In this document: one piece after another, positions 44,669 through 57,503 of the stretch
Numbering within the stretch: the stretch's first letter is position 1
Layout of the letters: every line of letters starts with the position of its first letter
DNA from: Trichuris trichiura
Taxonomy: Eukaryota > Nematoda > Enoplea > Trichinellida > Trichuridae
DNA length: 64,000 nt
Direction of reading: 5' to 3'
Assembly: GCA_037903355.1 (NCBI GenBank)
Contig: JBAJFE010000038.1
Coordinates: forward strand, 1,550,001-1,614,000
Translations under genes and position numbers: made by a program
The notes under the pieces: model-generated
The model's database searches: none
The model's input: the letters and a program-made list of their open reading frames with translations, nothing else
What the model was told of the DNA's origin: nothing

Positions 44669-46954
44669 CCAAGACAAATTTCTCAAGCGAAGCGATTGCC
44701 ATATGACAAATCCGCCGTTCCTCGAACTCAGAAGATATGCGAAAAGCAAAGCCAAACGGCCATCGCTTCTGCGCACGATCTGCACACTGTTTTTTTATTG
44801 ACTCTTCTCTGAACCCTGCACGCGTTGCAGCCAAGTTTTCATAATGCACAAGTTTATGAACGCTCGTTGTTTTCTGTATGGTGCGTTGCCAAAGCCCCGT
44901 GGTCGCTTTTGTGTTTTTTCTTCCCCGTGATACTGTAGTATTTATCCCATTTGGTCCTGGCGCGCCAGTCCTGATCTGATCTGTTCAGAGATACTTTTTT
45001 GCGTACTGCTGGCCAACCTCACCGTCGTCAGTTTACCCCATTTTAACGCATCATTTAATGCGAACAACAATGTTTTTAAAAAGTGTTGATTTCGTATGGT
45101 GCTCGGCGAAAGGATCCGTTTTTCTGTCTGCTCATCATCTGTGCTGCGGCGCTGATGCATGGCCCTGGTCTGGTTCTAGTCTCCTCCTTATGCTAGGCTA
45201 TTTCCCATTGCAATAGTGGGGTTTATGTGCAGTAAATGTTTTACTGCTCGTTGGTGGATTGAGTAGCCTTTAGGTATTCGATCGCTCGATTAACTCCTTT
45301 TGACAAAAAATTTTCACTGAATTTTCTGCATACAAGGCTTGTATTTTTTCAAAAGACTGCTTTTTAGACACTGATCGTAGTCGCTTATTGCTTCTAAACT
45401 TTGATGCATAATGACCATCTGAAAACGTACACGTCTGATTGACTGCGGCTTCAGTTTTTTGCTCGTTGTTAAGCGTGAGTGTCATGTTATTTCATCGAAG
45501 GGAGACCAATCAGCAGCAATAAGGTTGAAAAACAGCTATTTACTATGTTCGCAAAACTATGCTATGCTGTTAATGTTAGTGTACTTTTTTACAACTGCAT
45601 TTCGCTGGTTAATTTCCTGCTTCCATTGAACCGAAACACAGTAAGTCGTCGTGGTCAGCTGATGGTTGAGTACTGTTGACTTTGAATTGATGAGCTTTTC
45701 CATATCCAACCGAACAGATATTTAAGTTCTTGCATAATAGCATAAAAGTGGTGTGCATCGCAAAGTATGTAAGCGCGAGAGTGTTGTCCTTGCAGGGCAG
45801 GATATAAAATGCAACAGCGTCAGGTTTATTTGAGAAATGCGTCATAGTCGGCTATGACGTTATAATTATGTAGTAGCCACTAAGTGGACCATTCTGGATA
45901 ACTCAATTTCCGGGAACAATTTTTTTCCTTAAAGCGCAAAGAGAGCGCTAATGTCCTTTCCAACACTACTCCTTGAGAAGCTAAAGCTGTTGCGGAGTTA
46001 ACAAACCATCCCATCCTCTGTTGCATTCTTTGTTTTTTGTAGTTTATCAGTTCAGTGTATTCTTGCCTTAGGAGATGTAGAAAGATTTTGAGTGCCTTAA
46101 CATACATAGAAAAATTGTAAACTACCGCAGCAGAACACAAATGCGTTTCGTCAGCGCTTGTCGCAGTTATTATGCGCAGCAGCTCGTATCAATAATAGTA
46201 ATAATTTAGGACCACTTTTCGCTGTATCGTCTTTCGCTTACGCATGCATGATTCAGGGAAAAATCTGAATGATCACTGTTGGACTAGTGCCTATCACCGT
46301 CAGCGGATGATAAGATTCGCCATTCTTTCAGTAGGATTAGTGTTTTCCTAATGATTTTCGATAATTCAAGGCGTGCTGTATGAACACAGAAGCTATCTTA
46401 ACAAAGAATCAATTGCGCAGGCCATAGTTAAACGTAATTCAGCACTTCCGCGTTGGAACTATTCGTCAACCTTTGTCTCTAAACAGAGAGTTGTATAGCA
46501 GATCTTTACTGCTTATCTGTCAACGAATAAAACTGCATCTGCTCTGGCTGGTAAGTGCCTATCTGAGCTCAGATAACCAATTTTTAATTGAGCTTGTAGC
46601 AGCGCAGGACAGAAAAACAAGACCATACGCTTCGGAACTTTCGAAATGATCAAACTCATCTCAGAATTTTCAGCCGTCTGCATAGTTTGGCCTAGAAAAC
46701 ATTAAACTTGAAGCATTAGGTTCGACTAGTAAGGCCTGTTCATTTGTTGTTGGTTGCAGAGATTCATTAATAGCTTATCCATGCAGAGTAATAGCAGAAA
46801 GTTGAACGGTCTAAAGTCAAGTTCACAATGAAACTAGGAATGTCTACTTTCATCCCTGTCTTGCCTTACCTCAAACAAAGTCCGATTTTCAGAACTGATC
46901 TAAGGAGTATTACAACGTGCCTTCTTGATGATTTTCTTACTCACAAACTTTCAT
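44669..46954. other. Intergenic, no gene seen
   Basis: The 3' UTR of CaMKII must lie in the first part, but no clear AATAAA follows closely. No other supported feature. Confidence 0.45.
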
Positions 46955-47173
46955 GTATGTATTTATTACGGAAACCGTACAAAGCGTTTGTTTGTACCTA
47001 CCAATAAACGAATCCTCAGAGCTTTTCGGAACCCTGCATGTTCCATTGTCAACTATAACAAAGTCGTTTGTTATCGTTGACAGCGGAGCACGTAGGGCTC
47101 CAAAGGATCTGAGAATTCGTTTTTTGATGAATACAAATAAACGCTTCGCACGGTTTCCGTAATGAATACATAC
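46955..47173. mobile_element. Foldback element D
   Basis: A 219-bp palindromic element. The left arm starts GTATGTATTTATTACGGAAA and the right arm ends TTTCCGTAATGAATACATAC. The centre is TTGTCAACTATAACAAA / TTTGTTATCGTTGACA, near 47065. The arms pair nearly throughout, so similar open stretches appear on both strands. No target duplication was recognised. Unrelated in sequence to families A and B. Confidence 0.8.
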
Positions 47174-47687
47174 GCGCAATTTCAAAACAGCGTTAAAAAA
47201 GCATTCGTTTTCAATTGTACTCACGAACTGTACATTAATAGTAGGTTGCGATGACAGTTGAATTTGGCCTTTTTATGTCCAGTGAACAGCAAATGAAGTG
47301 ACTCCTTTTATAAGATATTTTTTTCTGTTTCAATGGACAGATTCTTCGCAGCGACCATTCTGATGGAGCGCCTTTCATGTTTGTGCCGAAGCTTATTGTC
47401 GAAGTGCTCATTACCGCAAACGTTGCCATTAACTGCGCAACCAAAAATCGAACTCGATCATGAGGACTGAAACAACTGCCATCTGCTAAGTTTCTGTTAA
47501 GCATGCTCACACTTTTACCCTACGTAGGTTGTTCACGTGCTTTGATTACCACCCGCTAAGCATTAAACTTAAGAAACAAGTTTCGACACAGAAATTGCGC
47601 AGCCGATGTTTCAGTTTGTCGACATGCTGTAACTGTCACCCAATTTACTGTTGCCATTAAAATAAGTTTTTTACAAAACAAACCGCT
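47174..47687. other. Intergenic, no gene seen
   Basis: Short open stretches only; nothing supported. Confidence 0.45.
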
Positions 47688-47759
47688 GGGGCTGTGGCTC
47701 AGTGGTAGAGCGTCCGCTTTGCATGCGGAAAGTCCGGGGTTCGATCCCCCGCAGCTCCA
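47688..47759 (+). tRNA. tRNA-Ala (anticodon TGC), solitary
   Basis: A 72-nt cloverleaf: acceptor GGGGCTG/CAGCTCC with discriminator A, D arm GGCTCAGTGGTAGAGC, anticodon stem TCCGC/GCGGA with TGC at 47720-47722, and T arm CGGGG-TTCGATC-CCCCG. The B box GGTTCGATCCC is optimal, and a TTTTTT pol III terminator follows at once (47760-47765). Unlike the copies at 7-17 kb it has a terminator directly after the gene and no divergent partner, so it is the best candidate for a normally expressed gene here. Confidence 0.95.
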
Positions 47760-48775
47760 TTTTTTCCGGGCACTAAATAACGCAACAAATTCAGTTCACG
47801 TATCGTTCTTCGTTTTCCTTAAGCACTAGTAATACAAATTTTCGGGTTTATTCTTCAGTTTGCCCGCCAACAATACCGTAATCCAGATATTAATCAGATT
47901 TGCTCTTGTAGTAAACATACAATAAGACAGACAACCCTAATTATTTTTTCCGCGCAATGTCTAAGAAAAGCGCGCTTACTTGCAGTTAGGCACGTGATCG
48001 TCCTGTTCTGCTTTCATTGGCGCGCATACCGGGTACCCTGTTCTCCCCTTATCTAAGCTTAAGCGAAAATGTAAGCCTTATGTTTAAGGTTTAGATTTTG
48101 CAAAGGTCAGAAAAGGATTGCTGGCAAAGTCATAGTAAGACTCCTAAATGCAAACGCTGTATTGTTTGTTGTAGTGTATCATTACGGTTAGAACAAACCT
48201 GGTTATTGTCAGGATACTGCATTGTTTACGGGTACTTAGAGAAAGAAACCCCAGCTTTTCTATGATCATTAACTTAGCCTGTCAGGTGGCACCCAGTTAT
48301 CAGTATTAGGCCTTAAAAGTCCATTCATAATCGAGTAGCGCCTTTGCTTTTCATTCACCGTAGCAAATCCTATTCGTTAGATTAAAACTGTGTCAAGAAT
48401 ATACAGCAACTGCGATGAATTCTATTGTGACGTTTATCATTTAAGCGGATATTTTGCTTGCGCTTTTTAAATGGAGCTAACGATAAAACATTTGCTACTA
48501 TTTTTGCATTTTCAAATCAGTATTGCAGGAAACCTCAGTCAGTTAGATCGGCAGTGAAGCCATGTTTTTAAACCGCGTGTAGCGATCCGACAAAGAACTT
48601 TGTAGAAACCTATCTGAAACTATAGTCTTGGCCTAACTAACTTGAAACTTAAAAGCAATGCTGAAGGTTAAACTGAGTAAAAGTTTTTGAAGTCTTAGAA
48701 TGGAAAAGTGCTGTTATTGATAGCTGATGCTTCTCGCACCCATCTGCGGAACGTCTCAGCAGAATTGGCAGACTT
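47760..48775. other. Intergenic, no gene seen
   Basis: Apart from the T run terminating the tRNA, nothing supported. Confidence 0.45.
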
Positions 48776-49274
48776 CTAATTACTCAATTCTTGCGGCGTG
48801 AACGAATTTTCCGGAGAAGTGAGGGCTGATGAAGAGATGGCAAGGATTCTGCGAGCATTGAAAGCTCTTTTGGTATCAAGTGAATTTCCACGGTTCAGAT
48901 ATCGCAATGCGATCAGCTTGCGACATTGAAGAGCTATGATTTCAGTGTTTGACCAGCGGTAAAATCCTCCAATCACCATCAAAAAGTGTGCGAGCAGCTA
49001 GAACGGGAAGCTGATTGAGAAGAAACAACTGAAGAATATGAGTGCCCTTTGTCCAGTAAAACTTTTCAATGCTTGGAAGTTGCTGTGGGATGGTTTGGAA
49101 GGCAAAAAACTGTGGATCCAAAGGGCTGTTGTGCTCGGAGAGTAACCGTGACTTAGCAACTAAGCAGTGGACGACAGCTTTGAAACAACAGTTTGCAGTG
49201 CAATTTTTTAATAAGAGAATTTTTGGTGTAAACTCGATTTCTAAACTTGTTGCATTATGGATTGCGTAACGCAA
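48776..49274 (-). CDS. Putative spliced gene of unknown function (3' exons)
   Basis: I do not recognise the product. The upstream piece, from 49274 or a nearby acceptor down to about 48988, reads in one frame through DPQFFAFQTIPQQLPSIEKF, YWTKGTHILQLFLLNQLPVL and AARTLFD. It ends in a donor (GATG/GTGATT). A 43-bp intron with acceptor ATCATAG leads in matching phase to CRKLIALRYLNRGNSLDTKR, AFNARRILAIS and a TAG at 48776. The composition is protein-like, and the intron size equals those of verified genes in this window. The true start is uncertain: the ORF could begin at 49274, or 5' exons may exist beyond it. A hydrophobic stretch (ILQLFLLNQLPVLAA) might be a membrane or packing helix. Confidence 0.45.
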
Positions 49275-49341
49275 ACGATTTTTTACTAGTCAGCCTAAAG
49301 CTAAAGTGAGTTACAGAGCATTTCAGTACAGTAAGACATCA

Positions 49342-49715
49342 TGAACACAGGGTGCTTCGTAACGGGATGGGATTTCATAGTCTATGGTCTTCTACGGCTT
49401 TTCCCGTTTATCTGTTGTGCTTGTATCTGTAAATTAGACGAAACAGCTGCTCTACCAACGGATGGATGAGCCGTTATTAAGAAAAATTGTACAGATGTCA
49501 ATGCACTCAACTGTTTAATATCAGAGCTTTCGGAACGCTCTAGTTCCGTCGTCAGTGAGGTGGTGGAATCAGTATTGCAATAAGATTTAGACTAGCAACA
49601 TTTTTTTCTTAATAACGGCTCATCAATCCGTTGGTAGAGCAGCTGCTTCGTCTAATTTACAGATACAAGCACAACAGATAAACGGGAAAAGCCGTAGAAG
49701 ACCATAGACTATGAA
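49342..49715. mobile_element. Foldback element, family A copy 3
   Basis: A 374-bp inverted repeat with the best-preserved arms of the family: CATAGTCTATGGTCTTCTAC ... TGTATCTGTAAATTAGACGA ... TCTACCAACGGATGGATGAG ... CGTTATTAAGAAAA, all mirrored on the right side. The flanks AGTAAGACATCA (49330-49341 and 49716-49727) are an exact 12-bp target duplication. No coding capacity. Confidence 0.88.
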
Positions 49716-49727
49716 GTAAGACATCAA

Positions 49728-52025
49728 TGACAATGGCCTGCAGGTACTATGTCATGCAGGGTCCTTACACGCGTATTTAAAAAGAAGAGAAGCAAAGTTT
49801 ACAATAAATGAGAAAAAAAGAGATATGGGATATTTGATTATCAGGGTATACGCGACCCTACTTAGTCCGGATAAACGAGGCGCTACTATTAATTCAAATA
49901 TTGCAGCGATACAAATCCAGGTCAAAAGGGAGGAAAGACGTTTGGAACAGCATTATCTGATCTTCGTCAACTCACTGAAACCTCAAAATAAACGATGCGC
50001 AAAACTAGCTATTGAAGGAAGATTGTCCCGTCTTTATAGTGGCGTGTCTGTCAACTTAAAATGAGAACAACCCTGAGGAAATACGCGCATTAAACTATTA
50101 TTATCATTATTAGCTCACTGCCTTGAAAACACAGTTTCTCTTAACGGTTGAACTATTATTATCATTATTAGCTCACTGCTAAATAAACAAATGCCATCAG
50201 ACAGCGACGCGACTGCTGCACTACCGTACGCCAACTTCTGTAAACATTTTTCGTGTCACAACGATCCTAATTATCTATGGCTTGATAAAATACCTGATGA
50301 ATTAACTCCAGCATACATAAACTACAGACCGCACTGACTTCACTGGAAAGAACGCGCTTTGCATTTTTAGTTAACGAGATGGTGGCAAAGTCGTTAGTAA
50401 TGCATACCATACAAGTGTTTTACATAACGAGAAGGTTGTTCAGTAGACGTTCGGCAACGCAGGCCGATGTCATGTCACGACAACGGCCGAGGCAGCCGAT
50501 GGAAAGGTTGCTTTGCGGGTAGATTGAAAGTGGACACAAAAATTCTATTTCGTGGCTACTTTTTGCCATTAGGTTGCTTTCGGAAAGATTCGAAGGTCAA
50601 AAGTACAGTTGAACCTCCGTACGTTGACCACCCATCAGACTGGGGAAAACTGATCATTGCTACCCTGTGGCCAAAAGAAATGTCAAAATGATCTAGAAAT
50701 GTTACAGTGATACGAAACTAAAAAGTAGTTTGTCAGGGAGCGGATCGATAGAGAAGACATTTGTTCCGAAATTTATAGAACTGACGGCTGCTAGTCTGAA
50801 AATGCGTAAGGGGACCGGGCGAATACTTCGGCCGAACGAGTATCAGAATAATTAGTGGTAGAAAACATTGAACAAAACAATGACTAATGAAACGTTTTAG
50901 ACGCCATGTTCATTTGCTTGGACGAAGTAGTCACAAAACTCCAGAATGAATATCCAAGTAGCTTGCTTATTTCTCTGCGTACTGTAGTAAGGGCTCGAAC
51001 TTATTTATAGCCCAGTTTAAGCTTTGCAGTATAACGCTTGGCGTTTTCTTTCCGCCGAATTTTGGAAATGAGGCATCAAATTGCTGAAACGATCTTTTCG
51101 TACAAATTACCGATGCGCGTGGTTCACCTTAAGTGAACCGTCCGCCTCGGGATTGAGAAAAAAGTGAGTAATTGATTTTTATGAAGTTGTCTGGTGGGCG
51201 GGTTCGTGGTTTACCTGTATACCTAATGGACCACTGCTGAAAATGGAAACAATTGCAAGCGCGTCGCTGTTTATTTTTCTCTTCCCGCAGCGTCCCATTT
51301 TTGAAGTTTTGGTGACATGACTCATTTGTATGACCAAGCTGTTACTTCGCCGGAACTGCTCGTCTGTTGGAAGACTCAGCTGTTATCTGTGTTTACGCTG
51401 TTACGTCATGCCGTTTGCTTATTAATCTTAATAGGGCGTTGGTGTGATGCAATGTACAGTTGACAGGTACAGCATCTTAGGGCCAAAAGGCATTGCATCA
51501 ATTTTGTTTCGTCAATGGTTTTTTTGAGTTTTTACTAAGTGATGCAATGTTCTGCTGAAGAGAATATTCGATCTGCTAGCCTGAACAACTGTCTTCCGTC
51601 GTGCGAACAAAGATTATTTTTTAATCGCTTATGCATCTGTTTGCTTAATATCTCCCAAGCCTGGTGGTTGCGATGCGCTGCTGTTATTATCAGCAATTTT
51701 GTGTGCATTGATTGCATTGTACGGACTATCCTTTCAGGCCTCTGCTCATTTCTTCCACCCTTCCAGCTAAGCTGGTAGACAAGTAGGCTTCCGCTTGTTT
51801 TCAACGAGCAGTTGTTTTGATGTCTGATCGTGCGAACTACTGCCAGAAGTGTTTTGCCGTTTGTTGTGCTGAACTTAATGACGTTTGGTTACTTACGAAA
51901 TTTTCTGCCGAAAGATTGCAGCGTTTCACGATATGTCTTTTTGGCTGCTGGCCGTGCAAGTTTTCTAGCGAACAGTGATTTAACGGGAAACCTGTTCATG
52001 TGGATCTGTGGAAATTCTGTTTTAG
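49728..52025. other. Intergenic, upstream of sphingomyelin synthase
   Basis: Holds a direct repeat of 29 bp (AACTATTATTATCATTATTA... at 50093-50121 and 50151-50179, period 58). One plus-strand open stretch (49825-50064, 79 codons, basic, with QIQVKREERRLEQHYLIF) is unrecognised and unsupported by splice sites. The SMS promoter or a 5' UTR exon probably lies near the end. Confidence 0.4.
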
Positions 52026-52170
52026 AAATAGGGTGGCGGCCAATCTTTCCGTGTCGTTGCCGGGCCCTGACACTGTAAAAGCTCAGCAACCAGTTCAGGC
52101 CGCTCACCAATTGCAACGTATCGATTTCGTATCAGTGGACGTCATCGTGCGTAAAGGAAGCTATTCTACA

Positions 52171-55100
52171 ATGGCCGTTGAAGCGTTACTGCCAGCGAGC
52201 GCTGTTGCAAAAATGAATGGTAACTGTACGGGTTTGGTGTCCGCAGACGGTGCCGTATTAATCGACGTCGGCGAGAATGGGGACCCAGTAGCCGCCAAGA
52301 AGTACCCAAAGGAACCTAAGAAATTTTTGGTACGTGCTTCTTACTACCCTTTAATCCACTTTACGTCTACTATAGATTCTTTATTAACTGAGCTTGACTA
52401 TCAAATTACGATACATTTTCGTACTTTTATTATTTTGCTCGGTTTTCTTGAGATCGTCCCTACACTTTGGCGTTGAAATTTCTCACTCGTACGCTTAAGT
52501 ACTTTGATTATGTGCGTCAACGAACTGAAGGGGATAATCAATATTTTTTAGTTTGATTAAGTTGACAAGATTTTTCGGTCAGTAACTTCGTCGAATAAAC
52601 GCATTAAGCTGAGAGCCTTACCTAGTAACACTTCGTTTAATTCTTTAGAGCTCACTAGTGTTCAGGGTTAGTTGTTATGCTTTTCTAATGAATGCTTTGT
52701 GAAAAGTCAAAATGGTCATTAGCAATAGCAATTCCAGAGCAAGTCAGGTGCAAACATTTGGGCTCCCGTATACGCTAGTAGAAAGTTACGTCGAAGCGGC
52801 GTCATTAATTTTCTTAAATCGTGAAGTATTCGCCGGGGGTTTAGCACGCTAAAGTAAGATGCTCTGGATGTCTCTGATTTCTATCGTACTGGTCAGCTAA
52901 TAGGTTTCCGAATTTGAAGCCTAACAACAGCACAATTGCATTTATTTTGAATAAATTTACAGATTTCAAGCACTTCGGTTAGCATTTTCTGACAGATGTG
53001 CGAACGCCAACCAACCAAGCATTGCATTGCCGTCCGTGTCAACAAAGTGTTAATTGGGGTGGGGAAACGAAGAGCGTGATTTTATCTAGGAAAGTTTAAA
53101 GAAGAAGGTAATTAAAAGGTACAAATATGAATTAATAGCTGCCAAAAGGGAGTGTTAAAGAAATACTGTCAACAACGGATGAAATACGTACATCTATTCA
53201 AGACAAACTAATGGACAGAAAATTTGACTCTTCCTCGTTCGGTTCTATGCATAGTTCCTAGTCTTCGTAAGAGGGTTCGCGTTCCAGTCTGACTCGTTCC
53301 AGTATTTTCATGGCTCGCCGTTTCGCGGAGGTGAAATCCATAAGCGTTTGTTGTTTAAGCATGTAGCTTTCAAACACCCCGTCGTTTAGTACGCAGCATT
53401 TCTCGTAACCAAGAACCGTTACCGTGCGTTTGATAAGACAGCCTTTCCGTCTTTATTTTTTCATATTCTTGCAGAAAGTAGGACGCCACTTCATGAAACT
53501 TGATCTCTTAACTTGATCTCTTTGTTCTCTTCATCTTGTTAGCATTTTTATCAGTGACGTCGGTACCTCGTGGTGTGCCTTCAAAATATGAACAAATTTT
53601 TCTGTAGGCGTGCTGACTCGCTTGATGAAATGCACTTGCTCTATCCTTAGGGGCGGAAATTTTAATATTTACGAGATTGCGCTGCAGCTAGCGACAGAAA
53701 GGGAAGAAGGGTTTTTTACGTGTAAATATTGGATTTTGCCGTTTAAGTCGTCATTTCGCCAGATAACCATCCTCTGCATTCGCAACTAGTAACTTAATTA
53801 TACAAGCGTAAGCAGCTGATTAAAGGCAGATGCAAAGTTTTCGAGAAGCTTCTTTGACGTCAAAATGTTGGTCGAATTTGTTCAAGTTTTGCTAGGCGGG
53901 ATAAATCTTACGGGCTATACACGCAAGTGGTGGTTGCTGAGTCATTTTGGGCTGCGCTAATAAGTTTTGCATTTTACGATTTTATTTTTGTAAAAATAAT
54001 CAAATGGACTTAAAGCTTTCTAAGTGTCTTGTGCTTAAGTTCAAATTTCTCGGCGTCATAGTTTGCATGGTCTCAGTAATTGAAATTTTATCGATTTTTT
54101 CAATTACAGTTTTGTGTCAGGCATACCAGTGCTAATGGTCGCGCTTTTTTTACAACGCTCATTCAGTTTTGTTTGTGTAAGTGTGAGGGTACAGCACTTC
54201 TGGTGATAAGTCTAAGCGCCCCTTGTTAATTGCGGTTTTGCATCTTTTGGCTGGATGACATTTGCTCTGCTTGCACTGCATTCGTGCAATTTTAGCGGTA
54301 AAAAATGTATGAGTGTCTGATATGTCGTGTTCATAGGCAATAGTGGAGATGGGAGAGAAGCTGCTCTTTCAAACTGTGACTTGGCTCTATACATTCTCAA
54401 GTAGAAAGTTTATTGGGATGGTTAGCCATATGTAGACAAGTATTGATAAAAACTTTTGCAAGTTTAATCGTTGTTATTATCTAGAGTAAAATAGTGGGCA
54501 CCAGTTGGTTTCCCATTTTTGTATGCAGTTGCAAGTAGCGTTGCCTTTTCTTATTTTGATGCCATTAATCGCAAATGCTATCTTTTCAACCTCTTATTGA
54601 TTGTACGTACTTAATGTGTTCCAGCTCCATAGTGAGGTAGCTTTATCTAAGGTGTTCGCCTAGTAACAGTGTTTTCGTTATGTATGCGTAACATTCTCTT
54701 CGTGTAGCTCATGAAGTAATGTCTTTGATTCAGTTTATAACAACTTATATTTTCTCTCAGCAGCAGCTTCCACATGTTGGCCTTTCAAACAACATTGCTA
54801 CAGTTTCAGTTGCAGACTATTTATATTTTGTAGTTAACTAAGTAATAGCAGTAACCGCTGGTTGTTTTTCAGATAATGCCAACCAGAAAAATCAGCTGAC
54901 AGGTTTTGCGATGTTTAGCTGACTTATGTTTCATCTCGTCCTAACTTTCTACCTCGCCGCTTTTGCGTAATTGGCTTGACTCTTTGTTTTTCATGGCTTG
55001 TTGTTATTACGGCAGCTCTTTTTAATGCGAAATGTTGCCAAATACAAATGTTAAGAGGAAAGGCTCGAGACGTAACCACCATTGACGCACTTCATTGTAC

Positions 55101-57158
55101 TACTTCCAGGGTATCGCTTTTCTAGACATTCGAATGCGCTGCTATTCAGCGAACACGAAGATGTTTCGTTCATTTTTTTGCTGGCAGAAATTTTAAGTCG
55201 TCACACGCGTAGCCAATGGATCGCTGCCTTGGGCTTTCCTTAAAATAATTTTTAAGTCAGAAATGCTGAAAACGTCAAAACTGCAGAACTTCGAACATGA
55301 AGCCATCTGAGTCATTTGGAACGGGATGTTTCTGACGTCAATACGGTTGAACAACTGAAGTTAAGCAATAATGATCATCTGATTTGAGAATTGTGAGATG
55401 GAATCGATGCACTTGTTACCGGTCTGGTTAAAGGCTGACTGCCAAAAGTAAATTCTTATCACGTTTCCTAAGCACTGCTGAACGTGCTGTTTGTAATTTG
55501 TAGCTAACATTGCTCCGTGCCCGAAATCGTTTTCAGATAAAATCATCAAAAAATAATGCGAAAATAGGCACGGGTAAGAACCGCTTTCTAAGACAAATTA
55601 TTTACGTCTAACTTGACTGGCTTTTTGCAAGTTGTTAAAATATTTTAAGAAGCTATTGGCAAACAAAGAGGTTGCTATAATTGCGTTTCCTTCGTTATTG
55701 ATACGTAAAGTAAAAACTGAAGTGTTGACACAACTGAAGTCTTTGAATATGTAGCACCTAGTAACGGGTTCTCAAGTCTTCATGGTAGATTTTGTTGTAA
55801 ACTGTCGGACCTGCTTTTTAGAAACTGAATTCATTTTCCCCGGAGCTTTCATGTTTACCGCTGAACACTAGCCAAAAGTAGGTCTGAAAGCTCCGGTGAA
55901 AATAAAATCAGTTTTTAAAAATTGATGCTACTGTAAACAAAGTCTATTACGAATGAAGTCTTGTGTTCAAAAGGGGCATGAAAGGACTGAAACTGACGTA
56001 CACTAATCACTGTACTTGTGCATTTTCGGTATTTATTTATTCATTGAATATAATTTTTACAGCAGAAACCTAAGTCCACGACGTCTTGCAATGCGATATT
56101 AGCTGAAAGTGGTAACATTAATTGATTTTCAGATTTCCATTTGCTTGCTTATGTTTGCTGGCATGACCAACGATATAGTATTGGCTTGGATTCACGAGCG
56201 CGTGCCAGAAACAGCGCCACTGCCAGATCTGTTCTTCAGTTTGACCCCTCATTTCCCAAAAGCCCTCGCCGCATCAGAGTACTTGATTATCGTTAGTACC
56301 GTCATGATGCTAGCAGTATGCTTTCTACATAGACACAGGTACAGCGATTTGAAATGCGTAGTTTTGTTCTTATGAACTTTGCTTGCAGGTGGATACTTTT
56401 GCGACGGGTGTTTTGCATGCTAGCTCTGCTGTATTTGAGCAGATGCGTATGCATGCTCGTAACGCAAGTGCCGGTTGCAGACCCTACTTACTTCTGTTCG
56501 CCTAAGGTAAGTAGAAGATGAGATAGTGCGTTCTTTAGCTGTTGAGCATCATTTCAAGTCCAATGATACTGACTTTGGTGACGTTATACTACGAGCACTG
56601 CGGCTGTTCAGCGGTGCCGGTTTGAATATATTCGGAAAGCATACCTTCTGCGGGGACTATATATTCAGTGGTCATACGCTTATACTAGTAATGTCTTACA
56701 TGGTCGTAAAGGAATGTAAGTCATGCTGTCATTTGACTCATTAAGAATTAGAAATTTTATAGATTCTCCTCGGCGCTTCTGGCAATTGCATCTCGTTGTC
56801 TGGCTTGTTTCTGCCAGTGGAATCCTTTGTATTCTTTTGTCACGTGGTCATTACACCGTCGACGTGGTCATAGCTTATTTTGTTACAACGCGCATGTTTT
56901 GGTTGTACCACACGATGGCGAACAATCCTGAGCTGAAGGTTGATGAGCAGCTTGCCGATTGTATTTTTTTAAAGTGCAATACTCTTTCAGGACTACACAC
57001 CGACGAATCTGTTGTCCAGGGAATGTTGGTTCCCACTGTTTCGTTACATGGAATCGAATGTGGCCCCTTCGGTGCCCAGGCAATTTGAGTGGCCTTTTGC
57101 ATGGCCCAGATTTTTTAAAAGCGCTTCTATTGGTAATGGTGGACGTTTCCGCAGTTAG
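52171..57158 (+). CDS. SGMS: Sphingomyelin synthase (ceramide cholinephosphotransferase)
   Basis: A multipass membrane enzyme moving phosphocholine from phosphatidylcholine to ceramide in the Golgi or plasma membrane. Exons 52171-52329, 56133-56338, 56389-56506, 56559-56715, 56763-56938 and 56991-57158 join in frame to 327 residues. KKYPKEPKKFL precedes the first membrane span, then WIHERVP, FCSPK, FCGDYIFSGHTLILVMSYMV (first catalytic His) and LLSRGHYTVDVVIAYFVTTR (second His and Asp), then YHTMANNPEL and a C-terminal tail. All catalytic residues are present. No SAM domain is encoded in these exons, so the length resembles human SMS2. An acceptor-like TTTTAG at 52020-52025 allows about 48 more in-frame residues upstream of the chosen ATG. 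Intron 1 is 3.8 kb and contains a small foldback. The gene converges on DNA ligase IV. Confidence 0.92.
55816..55920. repeat. Short foldback in sphingomyelin synthase intron 1
   Basis: Arms of about 36 bp (ACTGAATTCATTTTCCCCGG / CCGGTGAAAATAAAATCAGT, with AGCTTTCA/TGAAAGCT at the inner end) separated by a 33-bp loop. Probably a very small MITE. Confidence 0.7.
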
Positions 57159-57503
57159 TACACCATGACGCCATAACCGTTGGCTCGCGGGATATACACA
57201 TTCGGCTTTTACGGGCCCACATTTGTCTAGTCACTCAGTACGAACGTTTACTTCCACAAGAGAAGAACAGGTGAACAGCAGCGATTGCTGTATATGTGTG
57301 CGCGCGCACCAGCTTCCACAGTGTTCGGTGATGTGATCTCTTTCTATGCGTCTTTTTGTCTTTCTCTTTCTCGCTCTCCTTATATCTAGCACTGCGGCAA
57401 TTCTTGTTAGCTTCTCACTTAAGCTAACCGGTGCGATTGAACGCATGTTTTAAAAAGTCATTACCGTTTGTACACAGTAGTAAAATTGACTGGACATTAT
57501 TGC
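57159..57503. other. Convergent 3' intergenic gap
   Basis: 345 bp between the SMS and ligase IV stop codons. It must hold both 3' UTRs, yet no AATAAA is seen on either strand. Confidence 0.5.

Noticed and set aside
50605..50690. CAGTTGAACCTCCGTACGTTGACCACC-type string resembling a pogo terminus
   Set aside because: No matching inverted end or TA duplication was found nearby.
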